This document shows, piece by piece, positions 8,497 through 16,040 of a stretch of 64,000 nt of DNA. Origin of the DNA: Actinomyces gerencseriae DSM 6844 (GTDB lineage Bacteria; Actinomycetota; Actinomycetes; Actinomycetales; Actinomycetaceae). The notes beneath the pieces are model-generated. The model searched no databases and was not told the DNA's origin. It was given only the letters and a program-made list of their open reading frames with translations. The translations under genes and the position numbers were made by a program. Each line of letters begins with the position of its first letter. The first letter of the stretch is position 1. Location: assembly GCF_000429265.1 (NCBI RefSeq), contig NZ_KE386872.1, positions 124,001-188,000 on the forward strand, written 5' to 3'.

Positions 8497-9483
8497 TCAC
8501 CCGGCCGCCGCCCGCAGTCGCTCCGCAAGAGCACGCAGCGCCTGCTTCAACTCGACCGGTTCCACGACCCTCACGTGCGCGGCCAGACCGGGCAGAACCT
8601 CCGTCGCGTGAGAGACGTCCCCGAAGATCACGCGCACTCTGACCATCTCCGCGCCGCACCCGCTCCTCCCGCTCGCCGCCGCATCACCGCCCTCCGGAGC
8701 ACCCGGCGAGTCGATCCGGTCGATGGAGACAAGACTGCGGAGCCTGCCGAGCGCGCACTGCTGCACCTCCAGAACCGCGGTCATGGGGGTGAAGCGCTCC
8801 TGGAATCGAGCCCGTGCACGGCGCCACTCCTCGGCGACATCGATCCGAGGGGCGCTCTCATCCCTCTCGCCGACGTGAAGCTCATCCATGCGATCGAGCC
8901 GGTAGAAGCGAATACTGTCCGGGGCGTCTCCACCTATGAGATACCAGTCCGCTGCGGCGCACAGCAGGCCGAGAGCCGCCGTTGACACCGTTGAGACGCC
9001 CCCCGAGCCTCCGGACGTGTACCGGAACCGCACCTGGCACCGGCCCTGAGCCGCCCGCAGGGCCTCGCGCAGCCAGGAGCGGCGTTCCCCGCCCAGCCAG
9101 CCGTTCGGATCGACGACGACCCGGGACCCGAGAAGCCCATCCTCACCGCGGTCGGCGGCACGGCGCACCTTGTCGATCGCCGAGCGCACGAGATCCGCCA
9201 GGCCGAGTGCTCCCGCGGCGGGCAACGACGCGACTGCGCTGAGGGCCCGGGCCTCGTCCTCGTCCAGGCCGAGGACATCCGGACGGTACCCGTCGATCAG
9301 GGCGATTCCACCACGACTCCCCCTCTCCGCGTACACCGGCACGCCGGCGGCCGACAACGCCTCGACGTCGCGCAGGACCGTCCTGGGGCTGACCTCCAGC
9401 AAAGCGGCGAGGCGAGCCGCGGGAACCGGAGCCGTCCGCCCGCTCAGGATCCAGGTCATCCGCAGAAGCCGATCGGCTCTCAT
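8497..9483 (-). CDS. HTH and WYL domain transcriptional regulator
   Basis: The 328-residue protein has a DeoR-type winged helix at the N-terminus (MRADRLLRMTWILSGRT, then LAALLEVSPRTVLRDVEALSAAGVPVYAE) followed by a WYL domain. The ligand-binding signature appears as ADWYLIGGD with RFYRLDRMDEL about 15 residues later. A shorter C-terminal extension (WCX-like) follows. Many such regulators are encoded next to a small gene they control, and this one is divergent from the PhnB-like gene at 9583. Its ATG has AAGGAG 5 bp upstream. The ligand is unknown. The gap of about 100 bp to its neighbour holds an inverted repeat that could be its operator. Confidence 0.85.
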   Translation of the reverse strand: MRADRLLRMTWILSGRTAPVPAARLAALLEVSPRTVLRDVEALSAAGVPVYAERGSRGGIALIDGYRPDVLGLDEDEARALSAVASLPAAGALGLADLVRSAIDKVRRAADRGEDGLLGSRVVVDPNGWLGGERRSWLREALRAAQGRCQVRFRYTSGGSGGVSTVSTAALGLLCAAADWYLIGGDAPDSIRFYRLDRMDELHVGERDESAPRIDVAEEWRRARARFQERFTPMTAVLEVQQCALGRLRSLVSIDRIDSPGAPEGGDAAASGRSGCGAEMVRVRVIFGDVSHATEVLPGLAAHVRVVEPVELKQALRALAERLRAAAG

Positions 9484-9543
9484 GAGTCTCCTTCCGCATA
9501 CACGTCAGTAGATGTCATGCATACCCCCGAGACTAGTGGACGA

Positions 9544-9561
9544 CCAATGGTCGATCATTGG
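9544..9561. promoter_or_regulatory. Inverted repeat between divergent WYL regulator and VOC gene
   Basis: CCAATG (9544-9549) and CATTGG (9556-9561) form a perfect dyad with a 6-bp spacer, 22 bp upstream of the VOC start codon. It is a candidate operator for the WYL regulator. Confidence 0.45.
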
Positions 9562-9582
9562 AATCACGAGGAAAGGTTCACC

Positions 9583-9999
9583 ATGAAAGCGGATCTCAGT
9601 GCTTACATCAGCTTCGAGGGACGGGCGCGCGAGGCCCTGGAGCACTACCGGACGGCCCTGGGCGGGAAGGTCCTCATCGAGACCTTCCGGACGTGGGGGA
9701 TACCGAATGCCCCCGGCCACGAGGACGACGTCGTCTACGGCGTGCTGCGCACCGATGATGGGTTCGTGCTACGGGTCAAGGACCTCCCATTCGACGAGCA
9801 GCCGATCTCCCAGGGGAGCGCCTGGGCCCTGTGCCTCAACGGCGAGGAGGCGGAGCGCCTCACCACCTGCTGGAACGGTCTGACCGTTGGCGCCACCATC
9901 ATCGAGCCCCTGAAGACGACACCATGGGGAGACCTCAACGGGGTGCTCATCGACCCCTTCGGCGTCACGTGGGTCGTCAACATCGGCGACTCGGAATGA
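9583..9999 (+). CDS. PhnB-like VOC family protein
   Basis: This 138-residue protein has the glyoxalase/bleomycin-resistance/dioxygenase (VOC) fold in the PhnB/3-demethylubiquinone-like branch: it opens DLSAYISFEGRAREALEHY and ends WGDLNGVLIDPFGVTWVVNI, both typical. Residues that would bind metal in true glyoxalases are not clearly kept, so enzymatic activity is uncertain. The ATG at 9583 follows GAGGAAAGG by 6 bp; the longer reading from 9517 runs through the putative operator and is rejected. It is divergent from the WYL regulator and ends at a strong terminator shared with serA. Confidence 0.85.
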   Translation: MKADLSAYISFEGRAREALEHYRTALGGKVLIETFRTWGIPNAPGHEDDVVYGVLRTDDGFVLRVKDLPFDEQPISQGSAWALCLNGEEAERLTTCWNGLTVGATIIEPLKTTPWGDLNGVLIDPFGVTWVVNIGDSE

Positions 10000-10002
10000 G
10001 GG

Positions 10003-10035
10003 GGCGGGGCGGGATCACGAGAATCCCGCCCCGCC
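10003..10035. terminator. Bidirectional hairpin terminator
   Basis: Perfect 13-bp arms (10003-10015 and 10023-10035) flank a 7-nt loop. It starts 3 bp after the VOC stop codon and lies 55 bp beyond the serA stop on the other strand. There is no U-tract, as is common in high-GC actinobacteria. Confidence 0.8.
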
Positions 10036-10089
10036 GTCGGGCCGTTCCCCCGTCCCCGGCCGCACGAGGCGGGTCATGAACGATTCGCC

Positions 10090-11268
10090 TCAGATGCCGC
10101 GAGCGGACAGGACGCCGTCGATCGCGCGCAACTCATCGAGAGCCTCGGGGCTGATCCCGCCGTCGACGTCCACCAGGGTCACCGCCAGCTCGCCGCGGGA
10201 CTTGTTGAGCAGGTTGGCGATGTTCTTGCCGTGCTGGGCGACGATCGTGGAGACCTGGCCGACCATGTTGGGCACATTGCGGTTGACGATGACGAGGCGG
10301 TGCGTGCCCTCCTCACGGACCATGACGGCCTCGGGGAAGTTGACCGAGTTGTGGACCTGGCCGTCCTCGAGGAAGCCGCGCAGCTCATCGACGGCCATGA
10401 TGGCGCAGTTGCGCTCGGCCTCCTTGGTGGAGGCTCCCAGGTGGGGCAGCGAGATGCACCTGGGATGCTTGTGAACCAGGGTGGAGGGGAAGTCGCACAC
10501 ATAGCCGCCCAGGGTCTCCTCGTCCAGGGCGGCGACGACGGCGTCGGTGTCGATGATCTCGGCGCGCGCGAAGTTGAGGATGACCGCCGTGTCCTTCATG
10601 AGGGCGATGCGCTGAGTGCTCACCAGCCCGCGGGTCGCCTCGATGAGCGGGACGTGGACGGTGAGGATATCCGCCCGCTTGAAGACCTCCTCGATGGATT
10701 CGGCGCGCTCGACCTCGGCGCTCAAGTGCCAGGCGTGCTCGACGCTGATGCCCGGATCGAAGCCGACGACGTTCAGGCCCAGGCCGAGGGCGGCGTTGGA
10801 CACCTGGACGCCGATGGCGCCCAGACCGATGACTCCCAGGGTGCGGCCCGGCAGCTCGAAGCCGACGAACCGCTTCTTGCCGGCCTCGACGGCCTTGGCG
10901 ATGGCGGCGTCGTCCCCCTCGAGGGTGTGGGCGAAGCGGGCGGCCGGGATGAGGTTGCGCGAGGCGATGAACAGGCCGGCCAGGACGAGCTCCTTGACGG
11001 CGTTGGCGTTGGCGCCGGGCGTGTTGAAGACCGGCACGCCCCGCTCCGTCATGGCATCGACCGGGATGTTGTTGGTGCCGGCGCCGGCGCGGCCGATGGC
11101 CAGGACGGAGTCCGGGATCGGGACGTCGTGGAGTCTGGCCGAGCGCAGGAGGATCGCATCGGGGTCGCTCAGGGAGCCGCCGACATCGTAGAGGTCATCG
11201 GGGAAGCGGGAGAGCCCCGCGCCCGAGATGGCGTTGAGGGTCTGAACACGGAACTGCTTGGGGGTCAT
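10090..11268 (-). CDS. serA: D-3-phosphoglycerate dehydrogenase
   Basis: SerA oxidises 3-phosphoglycerate to 3-phosphohydroxypyruvate with NAD, the first step of serine synthesis. The 392-residue protein has the NAD-binding motif LGVIGLGAIG at about 143-152, the catalytic Arg in NFARAEIID, the catalytic His in ISLPHLGAST, and a C-terminal ACT domain from about residue 315 (HRLVIVNRNVPNMVGQVSTI). It lacks the extra ASB domain of long mycobacterial-type SerA, so it is the shorter ACT-only class, usually serine-inhibited. The ATG at 11268 has GAGAGG upstream. It follows serC by 13 bp on the same strand and forms an operon with it. Confidence 0.95.
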   Translation of the reverse strand: MTPKQFRVQTLNAISGAGLSRFPDDLYDVGGSLSDPDAILLRSARLHDVPIPDSVLAIGRAGAGTNNIPVDAMTERGVPVFNTPGANANAVKELVLAGLFIASRNLIPAARFAHTLEGDDAAIAKAVEAGKKRFVGFELPGRTLGVIGLGAIGVQVSNAALGLGLNVVGFDPGISVEHAWHLSAEVERAESIEEVFKRADILTVHVPLIEATRGLVSTQRIALMKDTAVILNFARAEIIDTDAVVAALDEETLGGYVCDFPSTLVHKHPRCISLPHLGASTKEAERNCAIMAVDELRGFLEDGQVHNSVNFPEAVMVREEGTHRLVIVNRNVPNMVGQVSTIVAQHGKNIANLLNKSRGELAVTLVDVDGGISPEALDELRAIDGVLSARGI

Positions 11269-11281
11269 GTCGGGTCGCCTC

Positions 11282-12364
11282 TCAGGCCTTCGTGCGCTCG
11301 AATTCGGTCATGTAGTCGATGAGGGCGGCGACGCCGTCCATGTCCATCGCGTTGTAGATGGAGGCGCGCATGCCCCCCACGCTGCGGTGCCCCTTGAGGT
11401 TCGTCAGGCCCGCGGCCTCGGCTCCGGCGAGGAAATCGGCGTCGAGGGCGGGGTCGGCCAGGGTGAAGGGGACGTTCATCCGGGAGCGGGAGCCGACCTC
11501 GACGGGGTTGGTGTAGAAGTCGGAGGCGTCGATCGCCTCGTACAGGCGCTCGGCCTTGGCCCGGTTGCGCTCGCCCATGGCGGCCAGGCCGCCGGTGGAC
11601 TCGATCCAGTGAAGGATGAGACCCAGGAGGTAGATGGAGAAGGTCGGCGGGGTGTTGAGCATGGAGTCCTTGGCGGTCATGACGGTCCAGTCCCAGATGG
11701 CGGGGACGTCGGAGCGGGGATGGCCGAGGAGGTCCTCGCGCACGATGACGACGGCCAGGCCGGCCGGTCCCAGGTTCTTCTGGGCGCCGCCGTAGATGAC
11801 GCCGAAGCGGGACACGTCCAGGGGGCGCGAGAGGTAGGCGGAGGAGAGGTCCGCGACGAGCGGGACGTCGCCGGCGTCCGGGATGTAGGGGAACTCGACG
11901 CCGCCGATGGTCTCGTTGGGCGTGTAGTGGAGGTAGGCGGCGTCGGCGGGAACGGCGAAGGAGCCGGGTGCGGGAGTGGTGGTGTAGGAGGAGGCGGACT
12001 CGTCCACGAGGGTGTTCACGACGACGCCCTGGCGGGTCGCCTCCTTGATGGCCTTGGCGGACCACTGGCCGGTGTTGAAGAAGGCGACGGCGTCGCCGGG
12101 CGCGGTGAGATTGGCGGGGACGGCGGAGAACTGGCCGGTGGCGCCGCCGGCGAGGAAGAGGACGCGGTAGTTCTCCGGGATGCCGGCGACGGAGCGGAGG
12201 GCGGCCTCGGCCTCGGCGGCGCAGTCGATGAAGTCCTCGCCACGGTGGGAGACCTCGAGCACGCTCATGCCGGAGCCCCGCCAGTCCGTGAGTTCGGCGG
12301 CGGCCTGCTCCAGGACGGGCAGGGGAAGCTGGGCGGGGCCGGCGGAGAAGTTGTACACGCGCAT
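11282..12364 (-). CDS. serC: Phosphoserine aminotransferase
   Basis: SerC transfers an amino group from glutamate to 3-phosphohydroxypyruvate, the second step of serine synthesis. The 360-residue protein begins MRVYNFSAGPAQLPLPVLEQ, the standard SerC opening, which decides the start at 12364 over longer in-frame readings. The PLP lysine is K196 in YGGAQKNLGPAG, and the phosphate-binding region SVLEVSHRG is at 34-42. It uses class V aminotransferase architecture. It is the first gene of serC-serA. Upstream, a 15-bp inverted repeat with a 41-nt loop (12490-12560) lies in the gap before the next gene. Confidence 0.95.
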   Translation of the reverse strand: MRVYNFSAGPAQLPLPVLEQAAAELTDWRGSGMSVLEVSHRGEDFIDCAAEAEAALRSVAGIPENYRVLFLAGGATGQFSAVPANLTAPGDAVAFFNTGQWSAKAIKEATRQGVVVNTLVDESASSYTTTPAPGSFAVPADAAYLHYTPNETIGGVEFPYIPDAGDVPLVADLSSAYLSRPLDVSRFGVIYGGAQKNLGPAGLAVVIVREDLLGHPRSDVPAIWDWTVMTAKDSMLNTPPTFSIYLLGLILHWIESTGGLAAMGERNRAKAERLYEAIDASDFYTNPVEVGSRSRMNVPFTLADPALDADFLAGAEAAGLTNLKGHRSVGGMRASIYNAMDMDGVAALIDYMTEFERTKA

Positions 12365-12489
12365 GCCCCACGATAACCCGCGTCCGAGAAATGGGATCGT
12401 CATGTTCTGCTCGGCGGACATCCCTGGAGCTGGCGGGCCGGGGCTCCCGGCCCTCTGCGCGGCGAGCGCATCGAGAGGCCCGACCATCG

Positions 12490-12560
12490 CGTACTTCGCC
12501 ACTTCACCCTGTGCTGTATACCGCGGAGGATCGAAGTATCGGTCCAAGTGGCGAAGTACG
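12490..12560. repeat. Inverted repeat, 15-bp perfect arms, 41-nt loop
   Basis: CGTACTTCGCCACTT (12490-12504) is repeated in reverse complement at 12546-12560. It lies in the gap between the start of serC and the end of the AbiEi-like gene. The right arm ends 13 bp from that gene's stop. It may be a terminator of the upstream gene, a serC control element, or a relic of a small element. Confidence 0.6.
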
Positions 12561-12572
12561 TGAAGAGGCCGG

Positions 12573-13604
12573 CTACAGCCACAGATCCCGACGGCGCCGC
12601 GCCGTCCGCAGCGCCCCGGGTGGGAATAGTTCAGTGACTCGCCTCACCAGGCGCTCGGGACTGAAGAACTCCTTCCACTCAGTGCGCCCCACGTCCCAAC
12701 CGGCTCGACGCAGCGCCATCTCCCTGCGCTTCTCCGCCCGCAGATCCTCCGGCGTCGCCAGTTTGCCGTAGCCATCGAATTCCAGATCGACCAGGAAGGT
12801 CTCGAAACCCAGGTCGAGGTAGTACTCATGCCCCTCGGCATCGACCCACCGCAACTGGGTCACCGGATCGGGAAGGCCGGCCACCGCCACCGTCCACCGC
12901 AGAACGCTCTCACCCGGGGACTCGGCGAAGGGATCCGCGAGCGCCACCGCCACCCGGGCTCGGCGCTTGCCATTGCGCCCGCCCTGCTCCTCAACCATCC
13001 GCACCAACCGCGCCCTGGCCGTGTCCAGCGTCATCTCACCGTTGCAGCGCCGGGTGAAGCGGTCGGGACGGCACACCAGTCGCAGGGCGGCGTCAATGAC
13101 GGGGAAGGACTCGCGCACCGGCAGGTCGAAGGCGCAGTCGAGCGCGGTGCGCAACGGCGTCGTCACCAGCAGCCCGCTCACCACGTGGATCTCGCTCTCA
13201 GCGGGCGCCACGAGAGAGCGCCGAAGGCTCACCCGACGACCGGGGCGAGGCCGGTCCGACGACCCGTAGGACAGGCGGGGCAGAGGCAGACTCATGCGCG
13301 AGCGGGTCGACGGGACGGCCACCCGAATATCCGGCTCGGCCTCGAGGGCCGCCAGCCCCTGGACGACGGCCACGGCCTCGTGGGTCAGGGAGAGTGCGGA
13401 GGGCACGGCGCGCAGAACCGCCTCGCAGCGGGCCAGGGTCACAAGCTCTTTGACGCGCCAGGCGGGCGTACCCGGGAGCGTCCTCACCATGTAAGCGCCG
13501 CGCCCAACACGGACGAGGTCATGGCGTCCGCCGAGGTCCTGCCCGCTCCGGTCCGCGGCGAAGACGACCGTGGGCGGCTCGGGCGGAGTCGGGTAGCGCT
13601 GCAT
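12573..13604 (-). CDS. AbiEi/DUF559-like protein with PD-(D/E)XK-type endonuclease domain
   Basis: I recognise this 343-residue protein only at family level. Its N-terminal two thirds resemble the actinobacterial AbiEi-antitoxin-like proteins (a basic region around residues 24-60 and LVTTPLRTALDCAF at 146-159). The C-terminal 110 residues look like the DUF559/very-short-patch-repair endonuclease fold: E232, D264 in YYLDLGF, and E275-x-D277 with K281 in LEFDGYGKL give a PD-(D/E)XK-like set, followed by LRAEKRREMALRRAGW. Such genes are common singletons in Actinomyces and Bifidobacterium; a defence or repair role is suspected but unproven. No partner toxin gene is next to it. An 8-bp-arm hairpin at 13618-13643 sits 14 bp upstream of its ATG. 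Confidence 0.6.
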   Translation of the reverse strand: MQRYPTPPEPPTVVFAADRSGQDLGGRHDLVRVGRGAYMVRTLPGTPAWRVKELVTLARCEAVLRAVPSALSLTHEAVAVVQGLAALEAEPDIRVAVPSTRSRMSLPLPRLSYGSSDRPRPGRRVSLRRSLVAPAESEIHVVSGLLVTTPLRTALDCAFDLPVRESFPVIDAALRLVCRPDRFTRRCNGEMTLDTARARLVRMVEEQGGRNGKRRARVAVALADPFAESPGESVLRWTVAVAGLPDPVTQLRWVDAEGHEYYLDLGFETFLVDLEFDGYGKLATPEDLRAEKRREMALRRAGWDVGRTEWKEFFSPERLVRRVTELFPPGALRTARRRRDLWL

Positions 13605-13617
13605 GCCATCAGACTCA

Positions 13618-13643
13618 CCGCTGGCCGACGACGCCGCCAGCGG
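13618..13643. promoter_or_regulatory. Inverted repeat upstream of the AbiEi-like gene
   Basis: CCGCTGGC (13618-13625) pairs with GCCAGCGG (13636-13643) across a 10-nt loop, directly upstream of the start codon at 13604. It could be an operator or an mRNA leader hairpin; no further evidence. Confidence 0.35.
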
Positions 13644-13834
13644 CCGGTGCGAACTCTGTGGAGAAGGGCGTCGTGAACACCGCCTGTGGAGCCGGAGGCG
13701 ATAACGTCGCCGGCACGTCCCCTTCGCGTGCTTCGCCGGTTACCTCCATGCTGTACACCTCGCGCAGGCGAAGCATCGGCTCAAGGGTCGAGGCACCGCC
13801 CCTCGTACTGCCTTTCGGCCGACTCCCGCCGCCG

Positions 13835-15436
13835 TCACCTCTCCCCGCGCGCGGCCCACCAGGAGCGCAGCGCCTGCCGCGCCGGCTCCTCACCGAGCGG
13901 CCCCCGCTCCATGCGCAGGTCCAGCAGGAAGCGGTAGGCCTCCCCCACGACCGGCCCGGGCTCCACCCCGAGCTCGGCCATGATCTGCGCCCCGTCGAGA
14001 TCCGGACGGATGGAGGCCAGCTCCTCCGCCTCGCGCAGCGCCGCGATCCGCGCCTCCAGATCGTCGTAGGCGGCGTCGAGCATGCGGGCCTTGCGCCTGT
14101 TGCGAGTGGTGACGTCCGCGCGCGTGAGCCGGTGAAGACGCTCCAGCAGCGGCCCGGCATCGGCCACGTAACGCCGCACCGCCGAGTCCGACCAGGCGGC
14201 GTCGGCGTAGCCGTGGAAGCGCAGGTGCAGCTCCACCAGTCGGGCGACGTCCTTGACCGTCTGCTTGTCGAAGCGCAGGGCGCGCAGGCGCTTCCTGGTC
14301 ATGCGCGCGCCCACGTGGTCGTGGCCGTGGAAGGTCACGGTGCCGCCCGGCAGGAAGCGGCGCGTCGCGGGCTTGCCGATGTCGTGCATGATCGCGGCCA
14401 GGCGCAGCACGAGATCGGGCGCGGGCACAGGACCATCCGGGCCCGTTTCCAGGGCCATCGCCTGGTCCAGCACCGTCAGCGTGTGCTCGTAGACGTCCTT
14501 GTGCCGCTTGTGCTCATCGACCGTCTCCTGCAGAGCCGACAGCTCGGGCAGGACGACGTCGGCGACCCCGGTGTGGACCATGAGCTCCAGCCCGCGACGC
14601 GGCCACGGCGAGATCAGGAGGCGCTCCAGCTCGGCGCGCACGCGCTCGGCCGAGACGATCTCCAAGCGCGGCGCCATCTCCTCCATGGCCGTCATGACGT
14701 CCATCTCGACGTCGAAGCCCAGCTGGGCGGCGAAGCGGGCGGCGCGCATGATGCGCAGCGGGTCGTCATCGAAGGACTGCTCGGCGCTCACGGGCGTGCG
14801 CAGCACCCCGGCGCGCAGGTCCGCCAACCCGCCGCAGGGATCGACGAGCTCAAGATCGGGCAGCCGCAGCGCCATGGCATTGATGGTGAAGTCGCGTCGG
14901 GTGAGATCCCCCTCAAGGGTGTCGCCGTAGGCCACCACCGGCTTGCGGGAGCCGACCTCGTACTCCTCGGTGCGGTAGGTGGTCGCCTCCACGATCGTCC
15001 TGCCCTTGCGCGCGCCGATCGTGCCGAAATCCCTGCCGACGTCCCAGCAGGTGTCGCCCCAGGCGGACAGGATCTCCTCGGTCCGCTCGGGATGCGCGGA
15101 GGTCGCGCAGTCCAGGTCGTGGGGCACGACGCCGAGGAAGGCGTCGCGCACCGGACCGCCCACGAGGGCGAGCTCGTGACCCGCACGGGCGAAGAGGCGT
15201 CCGAGCGCCGCCAACGATGGCGGCAGCGCGCTCAGGGCGCTACGAGCCGTGGGGGTCAGGCCCCCGGCGTCAGGGCCCTCGTCGAGCAGCACATGGACCT
15301 CGGGAGCGGAAGTGGCGGTCCCGCTCGACGCCCCCGGCAAGACGGACGCTGAGGACGCAGCGGACGCAGCGGACACGGAGGAGGATGAGCCGGGGGCGGA
15401 CGGGGGGGAGGCGGACGGAGCGGCGGGGTCAGTCAT
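13835..15436 (-). CDS. cca: CCA-adding tRNA nucleotidyltransferase
   Basis: The protein adds or repairs the 3' CCA of tRNA. The class II nucleotidyltransferase head is clear: LVGGPVRDAFLG at 91-102 and the metal-binding D107-x-D109 in PHDLDCAT. These are followed by RRDFTINAMAL and DPLRIMRAARFAAQLGF, the tRNA-binding neck. An HD domain (AAIMHDIGKPATR) follows, as in other actinobacterial CCA/PcnB-type enzymes. At 533 residues it is long because of a low-complexity Ala/Ser/Pro head of about 45 residues; a later start near the conserved part is possible. It is divergent from the NUDIX gene, the usual actinobacterial arrangement beside MurJ. Confidence 0.93.
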   Translation of the reverse strand: MTDPAAPSASPPSAPGSSSSVSAASAASSASVLPGASSGTATSAPEVHVLLDEGPDAGGLTPTARSALSALPPSLAALGRLFARAGHELALVGGPVRDAFLGVVPHDLDCATSAHPERTEEILSAWGDTCWDVGRDFGTIGARKGRTIVEATTYRTEEYEVGSRKPVVAYGDTLEGDLTRRDFTINAMALRLPDLELVDPCGGLADLRAGVLRTPVSAEQSFDDDPLRIMRAARFAAQLGFDVEMDVMTAMEEMAPRLEIVSAERVRAELERLLISPWPRRGLELMVHTGVADVVLPELSALQETVDEHKRHKDVYEHTLTVLDQAMALETGPDGPVPAPDLVLRLAAIMHDIGKPATRRFLPGGTVTFHGHDHVGARMTRKRLRALRFDKQTVKDVARLVELHLRFHGYADAAWSDSAVRRYVADAGPLLERLHRLTRADVTTRNRRKARMLDAAYDDLEARIAALREAEELASIRPDLDGAQIMAELGVEPGPVVGEAYRFLLDLRMERGPLGEEPARQALRSWWAARGER

Positions 15437-15518
15437 CGGCCCAAGCCTGCCACGCGGAGCCCCCGACAGCCGACCCGTTCACCCGTCTCCGACATCCGAC
15501 CCATTCAGCCAGACCGCC

Positions 15519-15531
15519 TAGAGTGTCCTCA
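15519..15531 (+). promoter_or_regulatory. -10 element for a probable leaderless NUDIX mRNA
   Basis: TAGAGT (15519-15524) ends 6 bp before the ATG at 15531, and no Shine-Dalgarno sequence precedes the ATG. Transcription would start at or next to the A of the start codon. Confidence 0.5.
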
Positions 15532-16040
15532 TGCCCTCCCATCGCACTCGCAAGCCCCGCGCCGGCGCATCGCCACGGCGCGCGAGTGCGCGTTTCCTGC
15601 CGGTGGTCGATGAGACCAGCGCCGGCGGACTCGTGATCGACGTGCAGAAGGGGCGCGCGGTCACCGCCGTCATCGCGCGCCGCAACCGTGGTGGACGTCT
15701 CGAATGGTGCCTGCCCAAGGGCCACCTCGAGGGCGCGGAGACCGCCGAAGAGGCGGCCGTGCGCGAAATCGCCGAGGAGACCGGTATATCAGGCCGCGTT
15801 CTACGTCATCTGGCTACCATTGACTACTGGTTCGCCGGCGACGACCATCGGGTCCACAAGGTCGTTCACCACTTCCTCCTCGAGGCGATCGGCGGCGACC
15901 TCACCACGGAGAACGATCCGGATCACGAGGCCGAGGAGGTTGAGTGGGTGAGTCTTGATGACGTCGCCCGTCGCTTGGCCTACCCCAATGAGCGACGCAT
16001 CGTCGCCGCTGCACGTGAGATCCTCGTGGGGGATGGGTGA
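15531..16040 (+). CDS. NUDIX hydrolase
   Basis: The 169-residue protein carries a complete Nudix box at about 64-86 (GHLEGAETAEEAAVREIAEE followed by TGI), matching GX5EX7REUXEEXGU, so it should be an active Mg-dependent pyrophosphohydrolase. The first 20 residues are Arg/Ser-rich and variable. The natural substrate is unknown; orthologues sit in the same place next to the CCA enzyme and MurJ in many actinobacteria, which suggests housecleaning or an envelope-linked role, not proven. Its stop codon overlaps the GTG start of the DUF6049 gene by 4 bp (GTGA), so the three genes up to MurJ form one translationally coupled operon. Confidence 0.92.
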   Translation: MPSHRTRKPRAGASPRRASARFLPVVDETSAGGLVIDVQKGRAVTAVIARRNRGGRLEWCLPKGHLEGAETAEEAAVREIAEETGISGRVLRHLATIDYWFAGDDHRVHKVVHHFLLEAIGGDLTTENDPDHEAEEVEWVSLDDVARRLAYPNERRIVAAAREILVGDG

